Origin: Parasphingopyxis lamellibrachiae
Lineage (GTDB): Bacteria; Pseudomonadota; Alphaproteobacteria; Sphingomonadales; Sphingomonadaceae
Assembly: GCF_003385775.1 (NCBI RefSeq)
Contig: NZ_QRDP01000004.1
Location: 1,349,763-1,413,762 of the forward strand
Length of the DNA stretch: 64,000 nucleotides
Reading direction: 5' to 3'
The notes beneath the pieces were generated by a model. The model did not search any database and was not told the DNA's origin. It saw only the letters and a list, made by a program, of their open reading frames with translations. Of this stretch, positions 26,606 to 35,245 are shown piece by piece. How positions within the stretch are numbered: the first letter of the stretch is position 1; each line of letters begins with the position of its first letter. The position numbers and the translations under genes are program-made.

Positions 26606-29600
26606 TTAGGCAGGCACGGTTTCGCGCCGGGCCTCCTCCAGTTCGATGATCAATTCCCGCTTCGCATCCCGCATCCTGGCGATATGCTCATCCTTCACGG
26701 TGTCGTATCCGCGAACCTGTTCGGGCCATTCGGCAATGCGCACGGCCACATCGTGATTCGCCGGATCGAGACGCCCGGTTAGCATCGCGATATCGCTCTC
26801 ATATTCGGCGATAAGACCCCGCTCGAGACGGCGGTGCGCCGCATAGCCGAAGATATCGAAAGGCGTACCGCGCAACCGACGAAATTTCGCGAGCAGGCCC
26901 ATTGCCGGCCGTATCCAGCCACCGAAGCTGCGCTTGCGGTAGCGCCCGGTCTGCGGATCCCGTCGCTGGAGGATCGGCGGCGCCATATGATATTCGATGC
27001 GGAAATCGCCCTCGAATTCTTCTTCCAGCGTACGCCGGAACTCTGCGCCGCTCAGCAGGCGTGCGACCTCATATTCATCCTTATAGGCGAGCAACTTGAA
27101 GTAATATTGCGCAACGGCCCGGGCGAGATCGTCGCGGACATCGTCCAGTTGCCGCTCAGCGCCGCGCGCCAGATCGACTAACGCGCGGTAGCGATCCGCA
27201 TAGGCGCGATCCTGATAACGTTCGAGTTCGGCTGCGTTGCGATCGACAATCGCGTTGAGATCCTCGACCTCGTCTGCTTTTTCGGGTGCAAGCACGCCAG
27301 TTAGCTTTGCCGGATCATGCGCTGCGATCCTGCCCCAGGCGATGGCCGCGCGGTTCATTTCGACAGCCGTCCCGTTCAGCTCCACCGCGCGATCAAGCGC
27401 AGCGAGGGAAATCGGCAACCAGCCACGCTGCGCGGCATAACCGACCAGCATCAGATTGGCGCCCACCTCATTGCCCATCAGCGCATAGGCGAGCTGGCTA
27501 GCCTCGATAAATTCGACTGTATCACCGCACTGGGAGATCAGCGATTTCATCTTGCCGGCGCTGAGATCGAGATCAGGATTGCTCGCAAAATCAGATGTTG
27601 GCGCAACACGGCTGTTGACGATGGCGCGGGTCATTTCCGAGCGCATTCGGCCGAGCACGTCCGCGCTCGCCGTGACGACGATATCGCTTCCGATCACCAG
27701 ATCGGCGGCGGATATGCGGGTGGCCTGAAGCGCTTCCGGCGAGACGGCAACGCGCACATGGCTGGTTACCGGGCCGTTGCGCTGGGCAAGGCCCGTAACA
27801 TCGAGCACCGAACAGCCTTTCCCCTCCAGATGAGCTGCCATGCCCAGTATCGCGCCCAGCGTGACCACACCGGAGCCGCCGATCCCGGTAACAAGCAGGC
27901 TGAACGGTTTGGCAACCGAGGCGGGCTCGGGAGCGGGCACATCGGCAAGGATATTCCGATAGCTGTGGCCACCGCCGCCGCGCTTTCTTGGCCGTCCGCC
28001 GTGGACGGTCACGAAACTCGGGCAATAGCCTTCGAGACAGGAAAAATCCTTGTTGCAGGCGGACTGATTGATCCGCCGCTTACGCCCGAATTCGGTTTCA
28101 ACCGGTTCGATCGCAATGCAGTTGGACTGAACCGAACAATCGCCGCAGCCTTCGCAGATCCGGGGATTGATAAACGGCCGCCGGTCAGGATCTTCAGCCT
28201 TGCCGCGCTTTCGGCGGCGGCGCAGTTCGGTTGCGCAATTCTGGTCATAGATGATCGCCGTTGCACCCGGAATGTCCCGCATGCGACGCTGGACCGCATC
28301 CAGTTCGCGGCGGTGATGCACTGTTGTACCCGGCGCGAAATCGGCGTCCGCGCCATAATTTTCAGGATGATCGGTAACGACCGCAATCGCCCCTATACCC
28401 TCGGCCTGCACCTGTTTGGAAAGCTGGTCGACCCGCATCTTGCCCGCGATCGGCTGCCCGCCGGTCATCGCGATCGCATCGTTGACGAGGATTTTATATG
28501 TGATGTTGACGCCTGCGGCGACGGCCGCCCTGATCGCCAGCAACCCCGAATGATAGTAGGTCCCGTCGCCAAGATTCTGAAAGATGTGCGGTGTTTCGGT
28601 AAAGGGCGCGATGCCGATCCAGGGAGCCCCCTCGCCGCCCATCTGGAACAGGGTCGGCGTGTTCCGTTCCGGCAGGAAGGTTGCCATGCCATGGCAGCCG
28701 ATGCCGCCAAAGGCGACACTTCCCTCCGGCAATTTGGTCGACTGGTTGTGCGGACAACCGGCACAGAAGCTTGGCATTCTCGCAAGTGCCGCCGTCCCGG
28801 AAACACTATTGTCCCCGTCATTGCCGAGTGCGGCCATACAGCCCAGAGCATCGCCCTCACCAACCAGCATCCTGAGCCGGTCTGCTATCACCTGCGCAAT
28901 CGTGGCCGGCGCAAGCTCTCCTTCGGCCGAGAAGAGCGGCGCGCCCGTCGCGTCCTGCTTGCCGAGCAGCCCGGGATGGTCGGCCATGTTGACGAGCAGC
29001 CGTGCAATCTGGTCTTCGATAATCGGGCGCTTTTCCTCGACGACGAGAATTTCGCGATTGCCTTCGATGAATGCGGATATACCCTCGGGCTCGAGCGGCC
29101 AGGGCATCGCAACCTTGTAGAGCGAAACGCCGAGTGCCTCGCTCCGCGCGGCATCGAGGCCGAGATCGTCCAGCGCCTGCATCACATCGAGAAAGCTCTT
29201 CCCGGTCGTGATGATCGCCAGATTCTTGCGGGAAGAAGAGAGTATCGTGCGATTCAGATTATTCGCGCGAACATAGGCGAGAACCGCCGGAATGCGTTCC
29301 TGATACTGCCGTTTCTCGGCAACCAGCGCCGGCACCATCCAGCGCGCGCTGCGCTTACCATCGGTGTTTTCGTCTTCCGGCAGGGCAATCTCGATCCGGT
29401 TCGGGTCGATATCGACCGAAGCGCTACTCTCGATGGTGTCGGTCACGCATTTCATGCCTACCCAGCAGCCCGAATGGCGCGACATGGCAAAACCATGCAA
29501 GCCGAAATCGATATAATCCTGTACCGATGACGGGTTGAAAAAAGGCATGCCGAAATGGATAAAGGCGTGATCGCTCTGATGCGCGATGGTCGATGATTTC

Positions 29601-30070
29601 GCACCGTGATCGTCGCCGGCCAGAACCAGCACGCCACCATGGGGAGACGCCCCCGAATAGCTGCCATGTTTCAGCGCATCGCCGGACCGGTCGACGCCGG
29701 GCCCCTTGCCATACCAGATGCCGAACACGCCATCATAGCGCGCATTGCCGAACAGGCCGACCTGCTGCGATCCCCAGACCGCCGTTGCGCCGAGGTCCTC
29801 ATTGATACCCGGCTCGAAATGGATGTGATTTTCCGTGAGCAGGTCCGGCACCTGGTTGAGGGCAATATCATAGCCCCCGAGCGGCGAACCGGTATATCCG
29901 GAAATAAATCCCGCTGTGTTGAGACCGGCCGCGACATCGCGCTGCCGCTGCATCATCGGCAGGCGGACCAGCGCCTGCGACCCGGACAGGAAAACCCGCC
30001 CTTCGGTGCGCGAATAGCGATCTTCCAGCCGATATTCGGTGTCGACGGTGATTGGACCTGTATCCGGCAT
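26606..30070 (-). CDS. Fused indolepyruvate-type 2-oxoacid:ferredoxin oxidoreductase
   Basis: This 1,154-residue protein combines the alpha and beta (IorA/IorB-like) parts in one chain. In order it has a pyrimidine-binding domain (GFISGYTGSPLGGYD), a TPP-binding domain (GDGTYYHSGLLA), a ferredoxin-like Cys-rich segment (CEGCGDCSVQSNC, later CNKDFSCLEGYCP) and a C-terminal gamma-type domain (GIGGSGVVTLGAIL). The family decarboxylates 2-oxoacids to acyl-CoA and reduces ferredoxin. It lies 5 bp after the extradiol dioxygenase gene. It may convert a 2-oxoacid from ring or side-chain cleavage to a CoA ester, and the reduced ferredoxin could serve the oxygenases. Both ideas are inferences. Confidence 0.93.
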   Translation of the reverse strand: MPDTGPITVDTEYRLEDRYSRTEGRVFLSGSQALVRLPMMQRQRDVAAGLNTAGFISGYTGSPLGGYDIALNQVPDLLTENHIHFEPGINEDLGATAVWGSQQVGLFGNARYDGVFGIWYGKGPGVDRSGDALKHGSYSGASPHGGVLVLAGDDHGAKSSTIAHQSDHAFIHFGMPFFNPSSVQDYIDFGLHGFAMSRHSGCWVGMKCVTDTIESSASVDIDPNRIEIALPEDENTDGKRSARWMVPALVAEKRQYQERIPAVLAYVRANNLNRTILSSSRKNLAIITTGKSFLDVMQALDDLGLDAARSEALGVSLYKVAMPWPLEPEGISAFIEGNREILVVEEKRPIIEDQIARLLVNMADHPGLLGKQDATGAPLFSAEGELAPATIAQVIADRLRMLVGEGDALGCMAALGNDGDNSVSGTAALARMPSFCAGCPHNQSTKLPEGSVAFGGIGCHGMATFLPERNTPTLFQMGGEGAPWIGIAPFTETPHIFQNLGDGTYYHSGLLAIRAAVAAGVNITYKILVNDAIAMTGGQPIAGKMRVDQLSKQVQAEGIGAIAVVTDHPENYGADADFAPGTTVHHRRELDAVQRRMRDIPGATAIIYDQNCATELRRRRKRGKAEDPDRRPFINPRICEGCGDCSVQSNCIAIEPVETEFGRKRRINQSACNKDFSCLEGYCPSFVTVHGGRPRKRGGGGHSYRNILADVPAPEPASVAKPFSLLVTGIGGSGVVTLGAILGMAAHLEGKGCSVLDVTGLAQRNGPVTSHVRVAVSPEALQATRISAADLVIGSDIVVTASADVLGRMRSEMTRAIVNSRVAPTSDFASNPDLDLSAGKMKSLISQCGDTVEFIEASQLAYALMGNEVGANLMLVGYAAQRGWLPISLAALDRAVELNGTAVEMNRAAIAWGRIAAHDPAKLTGVLAPEKADEVEDLNAIVDRNAAELERYQDRAYADRYRALVDLARGAERQLDDVRDDLARAVAQYYFKLLAYKDEYEVARLLSGAEFRRTLEEEFEGDFRIEYHMAPPILQRRDPQTGRYRKRSFGGWIRPAMGLLAKFRRLRGTPFDIFGYAAHRRLERGLIAEYESDIAMLTGRLDPANHDVAVRIAEWPEQVRGYDTVKDEHIARMRDAKRELIIELEEARRETVPA

Positions 30071-30075
30071 GGCGA

Positions 30076-31056
30076 TCAGGACGATCCTTCCGCGTTCCGC
30101 TGACGAGCGGCTTCGCCGGCCTCGATCACCGCTTCGACCAGCCCGTCATGACCCCAGACATCGCCTTCGCAAAACTCGTTGGGAGACCATGTCTCGTCGA
30201 GCCGCTTTCCGCCGCAGCCTATTTCGACGTCGAAATTCCCCGGCGAACGCATGTAGAAAGAAAGCATGCCATCGTTGCGATGGCGGCCGAGCGAACTGAC
30301 GACGGCCACACCCGATTGCCTGGCCCGGTCGAGCGCCATGCCGACATCGTCGATCGTGGCCATCTCGACCAGCATATGCTGCAGCGCGTTGCCGCCGCCC
30401 AGATCGACCATCGCCAGGCTGTGGTGCCGTTCGTTGCACCGCAGGAACTGGAGCGCGGCATCCGGGCCGTAACGGATATAATCCGACAGCTTGAACCCAA
30501 GGAGCCGCGTGTAGAAATCGAAACAGGCGGGCTGATCGTTCACGAACAGGTTGAAATGACCGACACCAAGATGCCCGGCGACAAATTCCAGCCCGGGAAC
30601 GGGCGAAGCGAATTTATAGTCCGTCGTCGGACCATAATAGAGCTCGATCGGATTGCCGCTTGGATCTTCGCAATAGGCAATAGCGGTAACCGCGCGGCCA
30701 AAAGCATCATCGGGGCTGCCTTCGCGAACCGCGTGCCCCGCTTCGCGCAGTTCGACGATACCGGCTTCGAGTTCGAGAGGCCCGTCCAGTTCGAGCCCCA
30801 TATAGAGCAGGTCGCGCGAGCCGTCCGTCGGATGGACCGCGATCCGCCACTGGCGCTCGTCCATCTTGAGATAGACGCTGCCATCGGGCGCCGTGCCGGG
30901 TTTGCCGCTTGCGGCCTCGTTATCTCCAGGGCCGCCCCAGCCTTCTCCCGGAATGGCGCGCGCTGGCATCATCCCCAGTACTTCCGTCCCGAAGGTCAGC
31001 CAGGCATTTGGGTCGGTGCTACCAATGCCGATATAGCCAAGCGATTTGATCTTCAT
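30076..31056 (-). CDS. Type I extradiol ring-cleavage dioxygenase (BphC/HsaC-like)
   Basis: This two-module VOC dioxygenase has 326 residues from ATG 31056 (MKIKSLGYIGIG), with AAGGAAA upstream. All active-site elements of BphC are present in the C-terminal module: His167 (GVGHFNLF), His227 (LQHMLVE) and Glu278 (FDVEIG) as Fe(II) ligands, plus the NERHHSLA His, GRHRND His259 and the Tyr in SFYMRSP. It should therefore open a catechol-type ring next to the hydroxyl groups. Its start overlaps the DUF35 stop (ATGA). No ring-cleavage product hydrolase of the BphD/HsaD type is seen in the window. Confidence 0.9.
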   Translation of the reverse strand: MKIKSLGYIGIGSTDPNAWLTFGTEVLGMMPARAIPGEGWGGPGDNEAASGKPGTAPDGSVYLKMDERQWRIAVHPTDGSRDLLYMGLELDGPLELEAGIVELREAGHAVREGSPDDAFGRAVTAIAYCEDPSGNPIELYYGPTTDYKFASPVPGLEFVAGHLGVGHFNLFVNDQPACFDFYTRLLGFKLSDYIRYGPDAALQFLRCNERHHSLAMVDLGGGNALQHMLVEMATIDDVGMALDRARQSGVAVVSSLGRHRNDGMLSFYMRSPGNFDVEIGCGGKRLDETWSPNEFCEGDVWGHDGLVEAVIEAGEAARQRNAEGSS

Positions 31057-31526
31057 TGCTGCATTTCCTTTTCCGGGGGGATGCCAGCCCCTGCTGGAAA
31101 CCAGCATGGCAGGGCGACATCCTCGGCGAGTTGAACGAATGTAAGACGGACGGGTGTGCCGATCCGAACCGCATCGGGGTCGATTCCGCCGATGGAATCT
31201 CCCTCCGGATTGCTCAGTGCACCGACGATCCGCAGGCCGGGGAAATCATCGGGCTCGACGACCGCCACGATATAGGGCCCGATCTCCGTAAAGGCGGGGA
31301 GCAAGGGGGGATGCGGCATCGTGTAAGACCAGACCGTTCCCTTGCCCGAGGTCTGCTTCCAGCCGAGTTCCATCGACTGGCACGCCGGGCACATGGCCCG
31401 CGGAGGATGCTGGACATGGCCGCAATCGTTGCAATTCTGGACGAGCAACCGCCCGTCCATGCATCCTTGCCAGAATGCGCGATCGACCGGATCGTCCGTC
31501 GTCGGAAGCGGGATGGTTTCAATCAT
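31053..31526 (-). CDS. Stand-alone DUF35 zinc-ribbon OB-fold protein
   Basis: This 157-residue protein has an N-terminal helix, a zinc ribbon (CNDCG and CPAC) and an OB-fold. DUF35 proteins bind acyl-CoA and partner with thiolase-fold enzymes or hydratases. Examples are ChsH2 with Ltp2 in cholesterol side-chain cleavage and BbsA with BbsB. Here the likely partner is the Ltp2-like protein at 24548-25708 in the same gene run. It is coupled to the ring-cleavage dioxygenase gene downstream and lies 6 bp after the MaoC gene. Confidence 0.9.
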   Translation of the reverse strand: MIETIPLPTTDDPVDRAFWQGCMDGRLLVQNCNDCGHVQHPPRAMCPACQSMELGWKQTSGKGTVWSYTMPHPPLLPAFTEIGPYIVAVVEPDDFPGLRIVGALSNPEGDSIGGIDPDAVRIGTPVRLTFVQLAEDVALPCWFPAGAGIPPEKEMQQ

Positions 31527-31532
31527 GCCCGG

Positions 31533-32009
31533 TCATCCACGATACAGGAGCTTCCAGTCGAAGCAGACCGACGGTTTTTCGGCCCCTACCACATGGATTG
31601 CGACGCCTACCGTCAGCATCGTGCCGCCCTTTTCCTCTGCAACGTTGACGATCCGCGTGTGCCCGTAAATTGCAGCACCGGCGGGAACCGGGGCGACGAA
31701 GCGCACCCGTTCCAGGCCGTAATTCAAAGCATTGCCATGGCCGACGATCGCATAATCGGCATTGTTCTTGATGATGGTCGACAGACCGAGGATCAGGAAA
31801 CCATGCGCAATCGTAGAACCAAAGGCGCTTTGGGCGGCGCGTTCGGGATCGACGTGGATCCACTGGCGATCGCCGGTCATTTCGGCAAAAGCCGTGATCA
31901 TCTCCTGCGGCACGTCCAGCGGCGCGCTCCAGGGTCCGAACTCTTCCGATTTGCGGGCCGTGAGCGCCGCTATGTCGTCATATCGTATCTCGTCCATCTT
32001 ATCCGTCAT
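31533..32009 (-). CDS. MaoC-like enoyl-CoA hydratase
   Basis: This 158-residue hotdog-fold hydratase has the MaoC motif FAEMTGDRQWIHVDPERA with the catalytic Asp and His, followed by STIAHGFLILGL. It overlaps the upstream crotonase gene by 11 bp. (R)-specific hydration of a pathway enoyl-CoA is the likely function. In steroid clusters a MaoC and a DUF35 protein often act together, and here they are adjacent. Confidence 0.9.
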   Translation of the reverse strand: MTDKMDEIRYDDIAALTARKSEEFGPWSAPLDVPQEMITAFAEMTGDRQWIHVDPERAAQSAFGSTIAHGFLILGLSTIIKNNADYAIVGHGNALNYGLERVRFVAPVPAGAAIYGHTRIVNVAEEKGGTMLTVGVAIHVVGAEKPSVCFDWKLLYRG

Positions 32010-32760
32010 TCGTTAGAGAATAGAGTCTTGCGACGCGTCTATGCGCCAGATTTTGGGCTTCGCGCTGTTCGTCTTTGATCGCATTCGTAAGCGCTGTGCC
32101 CAGCTGCCCGGCCAATGCTCGCTTGCTCGCCGCCATGGCCGACCCGTCATTGCCCGCCACCCTGTGGGCCAGTTCGCGAGCAGTTTCGGGCAGTTCGTCA
32201 TCGCCGCACATTCGACTGACCAGACCGGCTTCGAGCGCCTCTACGCTCGTCAGCATCGCGCCGCTGAGCAGGATATCCTTCGCTCGCGACAGGCCGACAA
32301 TCGCGGGAAGCAGAACGGTAGACCCCATACCCGGCATCAGGCCGAGCTTCGCGAAAGGAAAACCGAAACTGGCGCTTTCCGACGCTATGCGCATATCGAG
32401 CGCCAGCAACATCGTCGCGCCGATACCGACGGCCGGCCCATTCACGGCCGCAATGATCGGCGTTTCGATGGCAAAAAGCTCGCTGACAAAACCGTCGATG
32501 AAATGCTCTTCCCCGATCTGCAGTCCGTTGCGTCCACGCTCGCCCTTCAGGAAGGCCCTGTCGGCACCCGCACAAAAGGCACGGCCGTTGCCCGTCAGCA
32601 GGATGGCGCCAATTTCCGGATCCGCGGAGAACGTACGGAAGGCATCGACGAGTTCGTCGCCCATGTCCGGCGTATAGGCGTTGAGCTTGTCCGGCCGGTC
32701 CAGCGTAATGACACCGACCTTGCCGTCCCGCTCCGTCTGCACTTCACGCTCACCGGTCAT
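31999..32760 (-). CDS. Enoyl-CoA hydratase/isomerase-like protein
   Basis: This is a crotonase-fold protein of 253 residues from ATG 32760 (MTGEREVQTERDG). The longer frame to 32847 overlaps the next hydratase deeply and is not needed. Oxyanion-hole segments FCAGADRAFL and NGPAVGIGATMLLALD are present. The usual catalytic Glu region reads FGFPFAKLGLMPGMG, with Phe in place of Glu, so it may be an isomerase or another crotonase activity instead of a hydratase. It overlaps both neighbours. Confidence 0.87.
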   Translation of the reverse strand: MTGEREVQTERDGKVGVITLDRPDKLNAYTPDMGDELVDAFRTFSADPEIGAILLTGNGRAFCAGADRAFLKGERGRNGLQIGEEHFIDGFVSELFAIETPIIAAVNGPAVGIGATMLLALDMRIASESASFGFPFAKLGLMPGMGSTVLLPAIVGLSRAKDILLSGAMLTSVEALEAGLVSRMCGDDELPETARELAHRVAGNDGSAMAASKRALAGQLGTALTNAIKDEQREAQNLAHRRVARLYSLTNDG

Positions 32761-33550
32761 CGAGAGTCTCCGGATCGAAAGGCTGCCATTGCGGCGCACG
32801 CTGCTCGAGAAAAGCCGCGACACCCTCGGCAAAGTCCGGCCCCTCATTATGGGTCAGTATTTCCTGCCAGGCGCCGTCCAGAGCCGCGCCCAGCGGCAGT
32901 TCGAGCGACTGCCAGATCGCCCTTTTGGTCCGCGCCATGGCCGACGGCGAATTCTTCGCAATCGACGCCGCCATTTCCCGTGCCCGATCCATGAGCGCGT
33001 CCGGGGAGACAAGCTCCCCAACCATGCCGAGCGCGAGCGCCCGTTCAGCCGGCATCCGCTCGTCGCGCCCGAGCAGAGCGAGCCGCAACACCGCTTCCAG
33101 CGGCATCCGCCGGGCCAGCGACACAGGCTCCAATCCTGCCACCAGACCGACACTGACATGGGTATCGCAGAAGCTCACCGTTTCGCTGGCCAGAACGATG
33201 TCTGCGTCGGCGATGAAATGCAGGCCACCGCCGACCGTGAGGCCGTTAACCGCACAGATTACCGGCTTCCAGACGCGATTCTGCAAACCGGTCCAGCGGA
33301 TTGCATCATGGCTCGGAGCGTTGTCGCGATCCAGTTGCGGCAGGTCCGCAACATCGGCGCCGGTGCAAAAGGCTTTCCCGCCAGATCCCGTCACGATTGC
33401 GACCACGGCTTCCGGGTCTCGGTTGAAGGCGTCCCAAGCCTGCGGAAGCTCGAGATGCATTTGCTGGTTGATCGCATTATGGCGATCCGGCCGGTCGAGG
33501 CAGATGGTCGCGATGCCATCTTCGACCGCATAGGCGAGCGTCTCAAACAT
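32750..33550 (-). CDS. Enoyl-CoA hydratase/isomerase-like protein
   Basis: This is a crotonase-fold protein of 266 residues. Motifs FCTGADVADLP and NGLTVGGGLHFIADAD form the CoA site. The catalytic region reads FCDTHVSVGLVAGLEP, without the usual Glu, like a subset of crotonases that carry D-x-H-V there. It is embedded in an overlapping gene string (dehydrogenase upstream, second crotonase downstream). Its precise reaction cannot be assigned. Confidence 0.87.
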   Translation of the reverse strand: MFETLAYAVEDGIATICLDRPDRHNAINQQMHLELPQAWDAFNRDPEAVVAIVTGSGGKAFCTGADVADLPQLDRDNAPSHDAIRWTGLQNRVWKPVICAVNGLTVGGGLHFIADADIVLASETVSFCDTHVSVGLVAGLEPVSLARRMPLEAVLRLALLGRDERMPAERALALGMVGELVSPDALMDRAREMAASIAKNSPSAMARTKRAIWQSLELPLGAALDGAWQEILTHNEGPDFAEGVAAFLEQRAPQWQPFDPETLDDR

Positions 33551-34682
33551 CGGCCGCCTCGCCGTCGATCGTCATCCGTGCGATCTGATCTTCGAGATAC
33601 GCGTCGTCCCAGTTGAGCGACTGCCACTGTTTGGCGCGCCGGAAAAACAACTGGGGATCGGCTTCGGTCGTATAGCCCATGCCGCCATGCACCTGAATGC
33701 CGAGCGCGGAAACCTGCCTGAACATGGCGCAGGCCTGGAGCTTGGCGATGGCCGCGGCGGCTTCAAACGCGCGGCCATTGTCGTGCAGCCAACCGGCCTG
33801 ATGGACCAGCGTCTGGCAGCCTTCGATCTCGACCAGAGCGTCAGCAAGATAATGGGCGATCGACTGAAACCCGCCGATCGGCCGACCGAAAGCCTCGCGT
33901 TCCTTGGCATAGGCTGTGCTGATTTCATGGATACGCCGCGCCGCGCCGACAGCCTGCGCCGCCAGCACAACAAGCGCCCGGAACATCGCGCCGCGCCAGG
34001 CGGCAGCGATATCCGCGCCGCCACAGACCAAATTCTCTTCGGCAACGATAACCTCGCTGAATGTAATGCTGTAATAGGGCTCGGTGGCCAAATTGGCCTG
34101 GCCCCGGACACTGACACCCGCCGTGTCCCGCGGAATAATGGAAGCGGCTATCGCACCGGTTGCAGCAAAACGGCCGATAACAAGAATCTGATCCGCAACC
34201 GTGGCAAAAGGCACAAAATGCTTGCTCCCGTTCAGGCAGAGCCGATCGCCCTTTCGCTCGAACACAGTCGACAGGCGAGTGATATCGAACCCGACCCCCG
34301 GCTCTTCAGATGCGACGGAAACGATCTGGCTGGCATCGGCAATCGACGGCAGCCAGCGGCTGCACATGGCCTCGTCTCCAGCCCGAGCAAGAAACTGGGC
34401 AGCCAGAATCGAACTGACGAAATGCGGTGTCGGCGCGAGATGCCGGCCCAGCTGCTCATGCACCAAAGCGGTTTCGAACAGCCCCATTTCAAGGCCGCCA
34501 TATTGCTCGGCAATAGCAATGCCTGGCACGCCAAGTTCGCTAAGCTCCTGCCAGAATGCGCGCGGAAATCCGTCAGGTTCGGCCTCTATCTGCCGCAGCG
34601 TTTCAAGCGGGAACCGATCCTCGCAGAGTTGCCGCACCATATCCTGGAGCAGTGTCTGTTCTTCGGATAGTCCCAATTCCAT
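33543..34682 (-). CDS. Acyl-CoA dehydrogenase
   Basis: This is an acyl-CoA dehydrogenase of 379 residues. The N-terminal helical domain (LSEEQTLLQDMVRQLCEDRF) and the FAD segment REAFGRPIGGFQSIAHYLAD are clear, and the C-terminal HGGMGYTTEADPQLFFRRAKQ region resembles beta-type subunits. The central SEP motif is altered to ASEEPGVGFDITR. It heads the leftward operon of crotonases, MaoC, DUF35 and the dioxygenase, and has a direct-repeat site about 65-80 bp upstream. It may pair with another dehydrogenase subunit. Confidence 0.9.
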   Translation of the reverse strand: MELGLSEEQTLLQDMVRQLCEDRFPLETLRQIEAEPDGFPRAFWQELSELGVPGIAIAEQYGGLEMGLFETALVHEQLGRHLAPTPHFVSSILAAQFLARAGDEAMCSRWLPSIADASQIVSVASEEPGVGFDITRLSTVFERKGDRLCLNGSKHFVPFATVADQILVIGRFAATGAIAASIIPRDTAGVSVRGQANLATEPYYSITFSEVIVAEENLVCGGADIAAAWRGAMFRALVVLAAQAVGAARRIHEISTAYAKEREAFGRPIGGFQSIAHYLADALVEIEGCQTLVHQAGWLHDNGRAFEAAAAIAKLQACAMFRQVSALGIQVHGGMGYTTEADPQLFFRRAKQWQSLNWDDAYLEDQIARMTIDGEAADV

Positions 34683-34746
34683 GATGTACGCCGCCCTGTG
34701 CCATTGCTGCAGTCAGGGTTGTGCGCGGCCCCGCCCTTCCATCTCA

Positions 34747-34763
34747 ACTCTGTTCGCGCTCAC
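34747..34763 (-). promoter_or_regulatory. Direct-repeat motif copy upstream of the leftward catabolic operon
   Basis: On the minus strand it reads GTGAGC-GCGAA-CAGAGT, preceded by AAAT as in other copies. The first hexamer is perfect and the second is degenerate. It faces the dehydrogenase gene starting at 34682 and lies in the 95 bp gap that splits the leftward gene run. Confidence 0.4.
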
Positions 34764-34777
34764 ATTTGGAGGGCTCC

Positions 34778-35245
34778 TCAGGGCCGCCATTTCATGGCCG
34801 GGCAATGCCAGGGCGAACGCGATTGCGCTGTGGCGGGCAAGGCAAGTTTTACCGTTGCCGTGGTGACGAGTTTTTCATCGACAGCGATCTCGATATCGAT
34901 CTCAACCCAGGTCATCGCGTCGATCTCGGCCGACAGATCGACCACCATGCCATTGATCGTCGCCGTTCCGCCCGGGCAGACCGGTCGCCGCATCGCAAAG
35001 CGCAACCGCCCTATCCGCCCCATCGGGCCGCTCCAGTCAGTGACGAAACGGCTGATAAGGCCTGCCTGGGTATAGTTGTTCATTATGATGTCGGGCAGGC
35101 CGGCTTCCTTTGCCCAATCGGGATCATGATGCTGAGGTTGCCAGTCGCGGGTCGCGGCCGCGCCCATGACGATCAGCTTGCGGGTCAGCGGCAGGGCAAG
35201 CTCCGGCAGACTCAGACCGATATGCGGCTTCGGTATTCTGGTCAT
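34778..35245 (-). CDS. MaoC/hotdog-like dehydratase subunit
   Basis: This 155-residue hotdog protein contains VMGAAATRDWQPQHHDPDWA, which corresponds to the MaoC catalytic segment with Asp and His. It overlaps the FAS1-like gene upstream by 4 bp, so the two small hotdog proteins probably form a heteromeric hydratase, as seen for ChsH1/ChsH2-type enzymes. The C-terminus is basic and low in complexity. Confidence 0.84.
   Translation of the reverse strand: MTRIPKPHIGLSLPELALPLTRKLIVMGAAATRDWQPQHHDPDWAKEAGLPDIIMNNYTQAGLISRFVTDWSGPMGRIGRLRFAMRRPVCPGGTATINGMVVDLSAEIDAMTWVEIDIEIAVDEKLVTTATVKLALPATAQSRSPWHCPAMKWRP

Noticed and set aside
27317-29530. 737-residue open frame antisense to the 2-oxoacid oxidoreductase gene
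   Set aside because: The minus-strand frame carries TPP and Fe-S motifs. The plus-strand frame is His/Arg-rich filler typical of antisense shadows.
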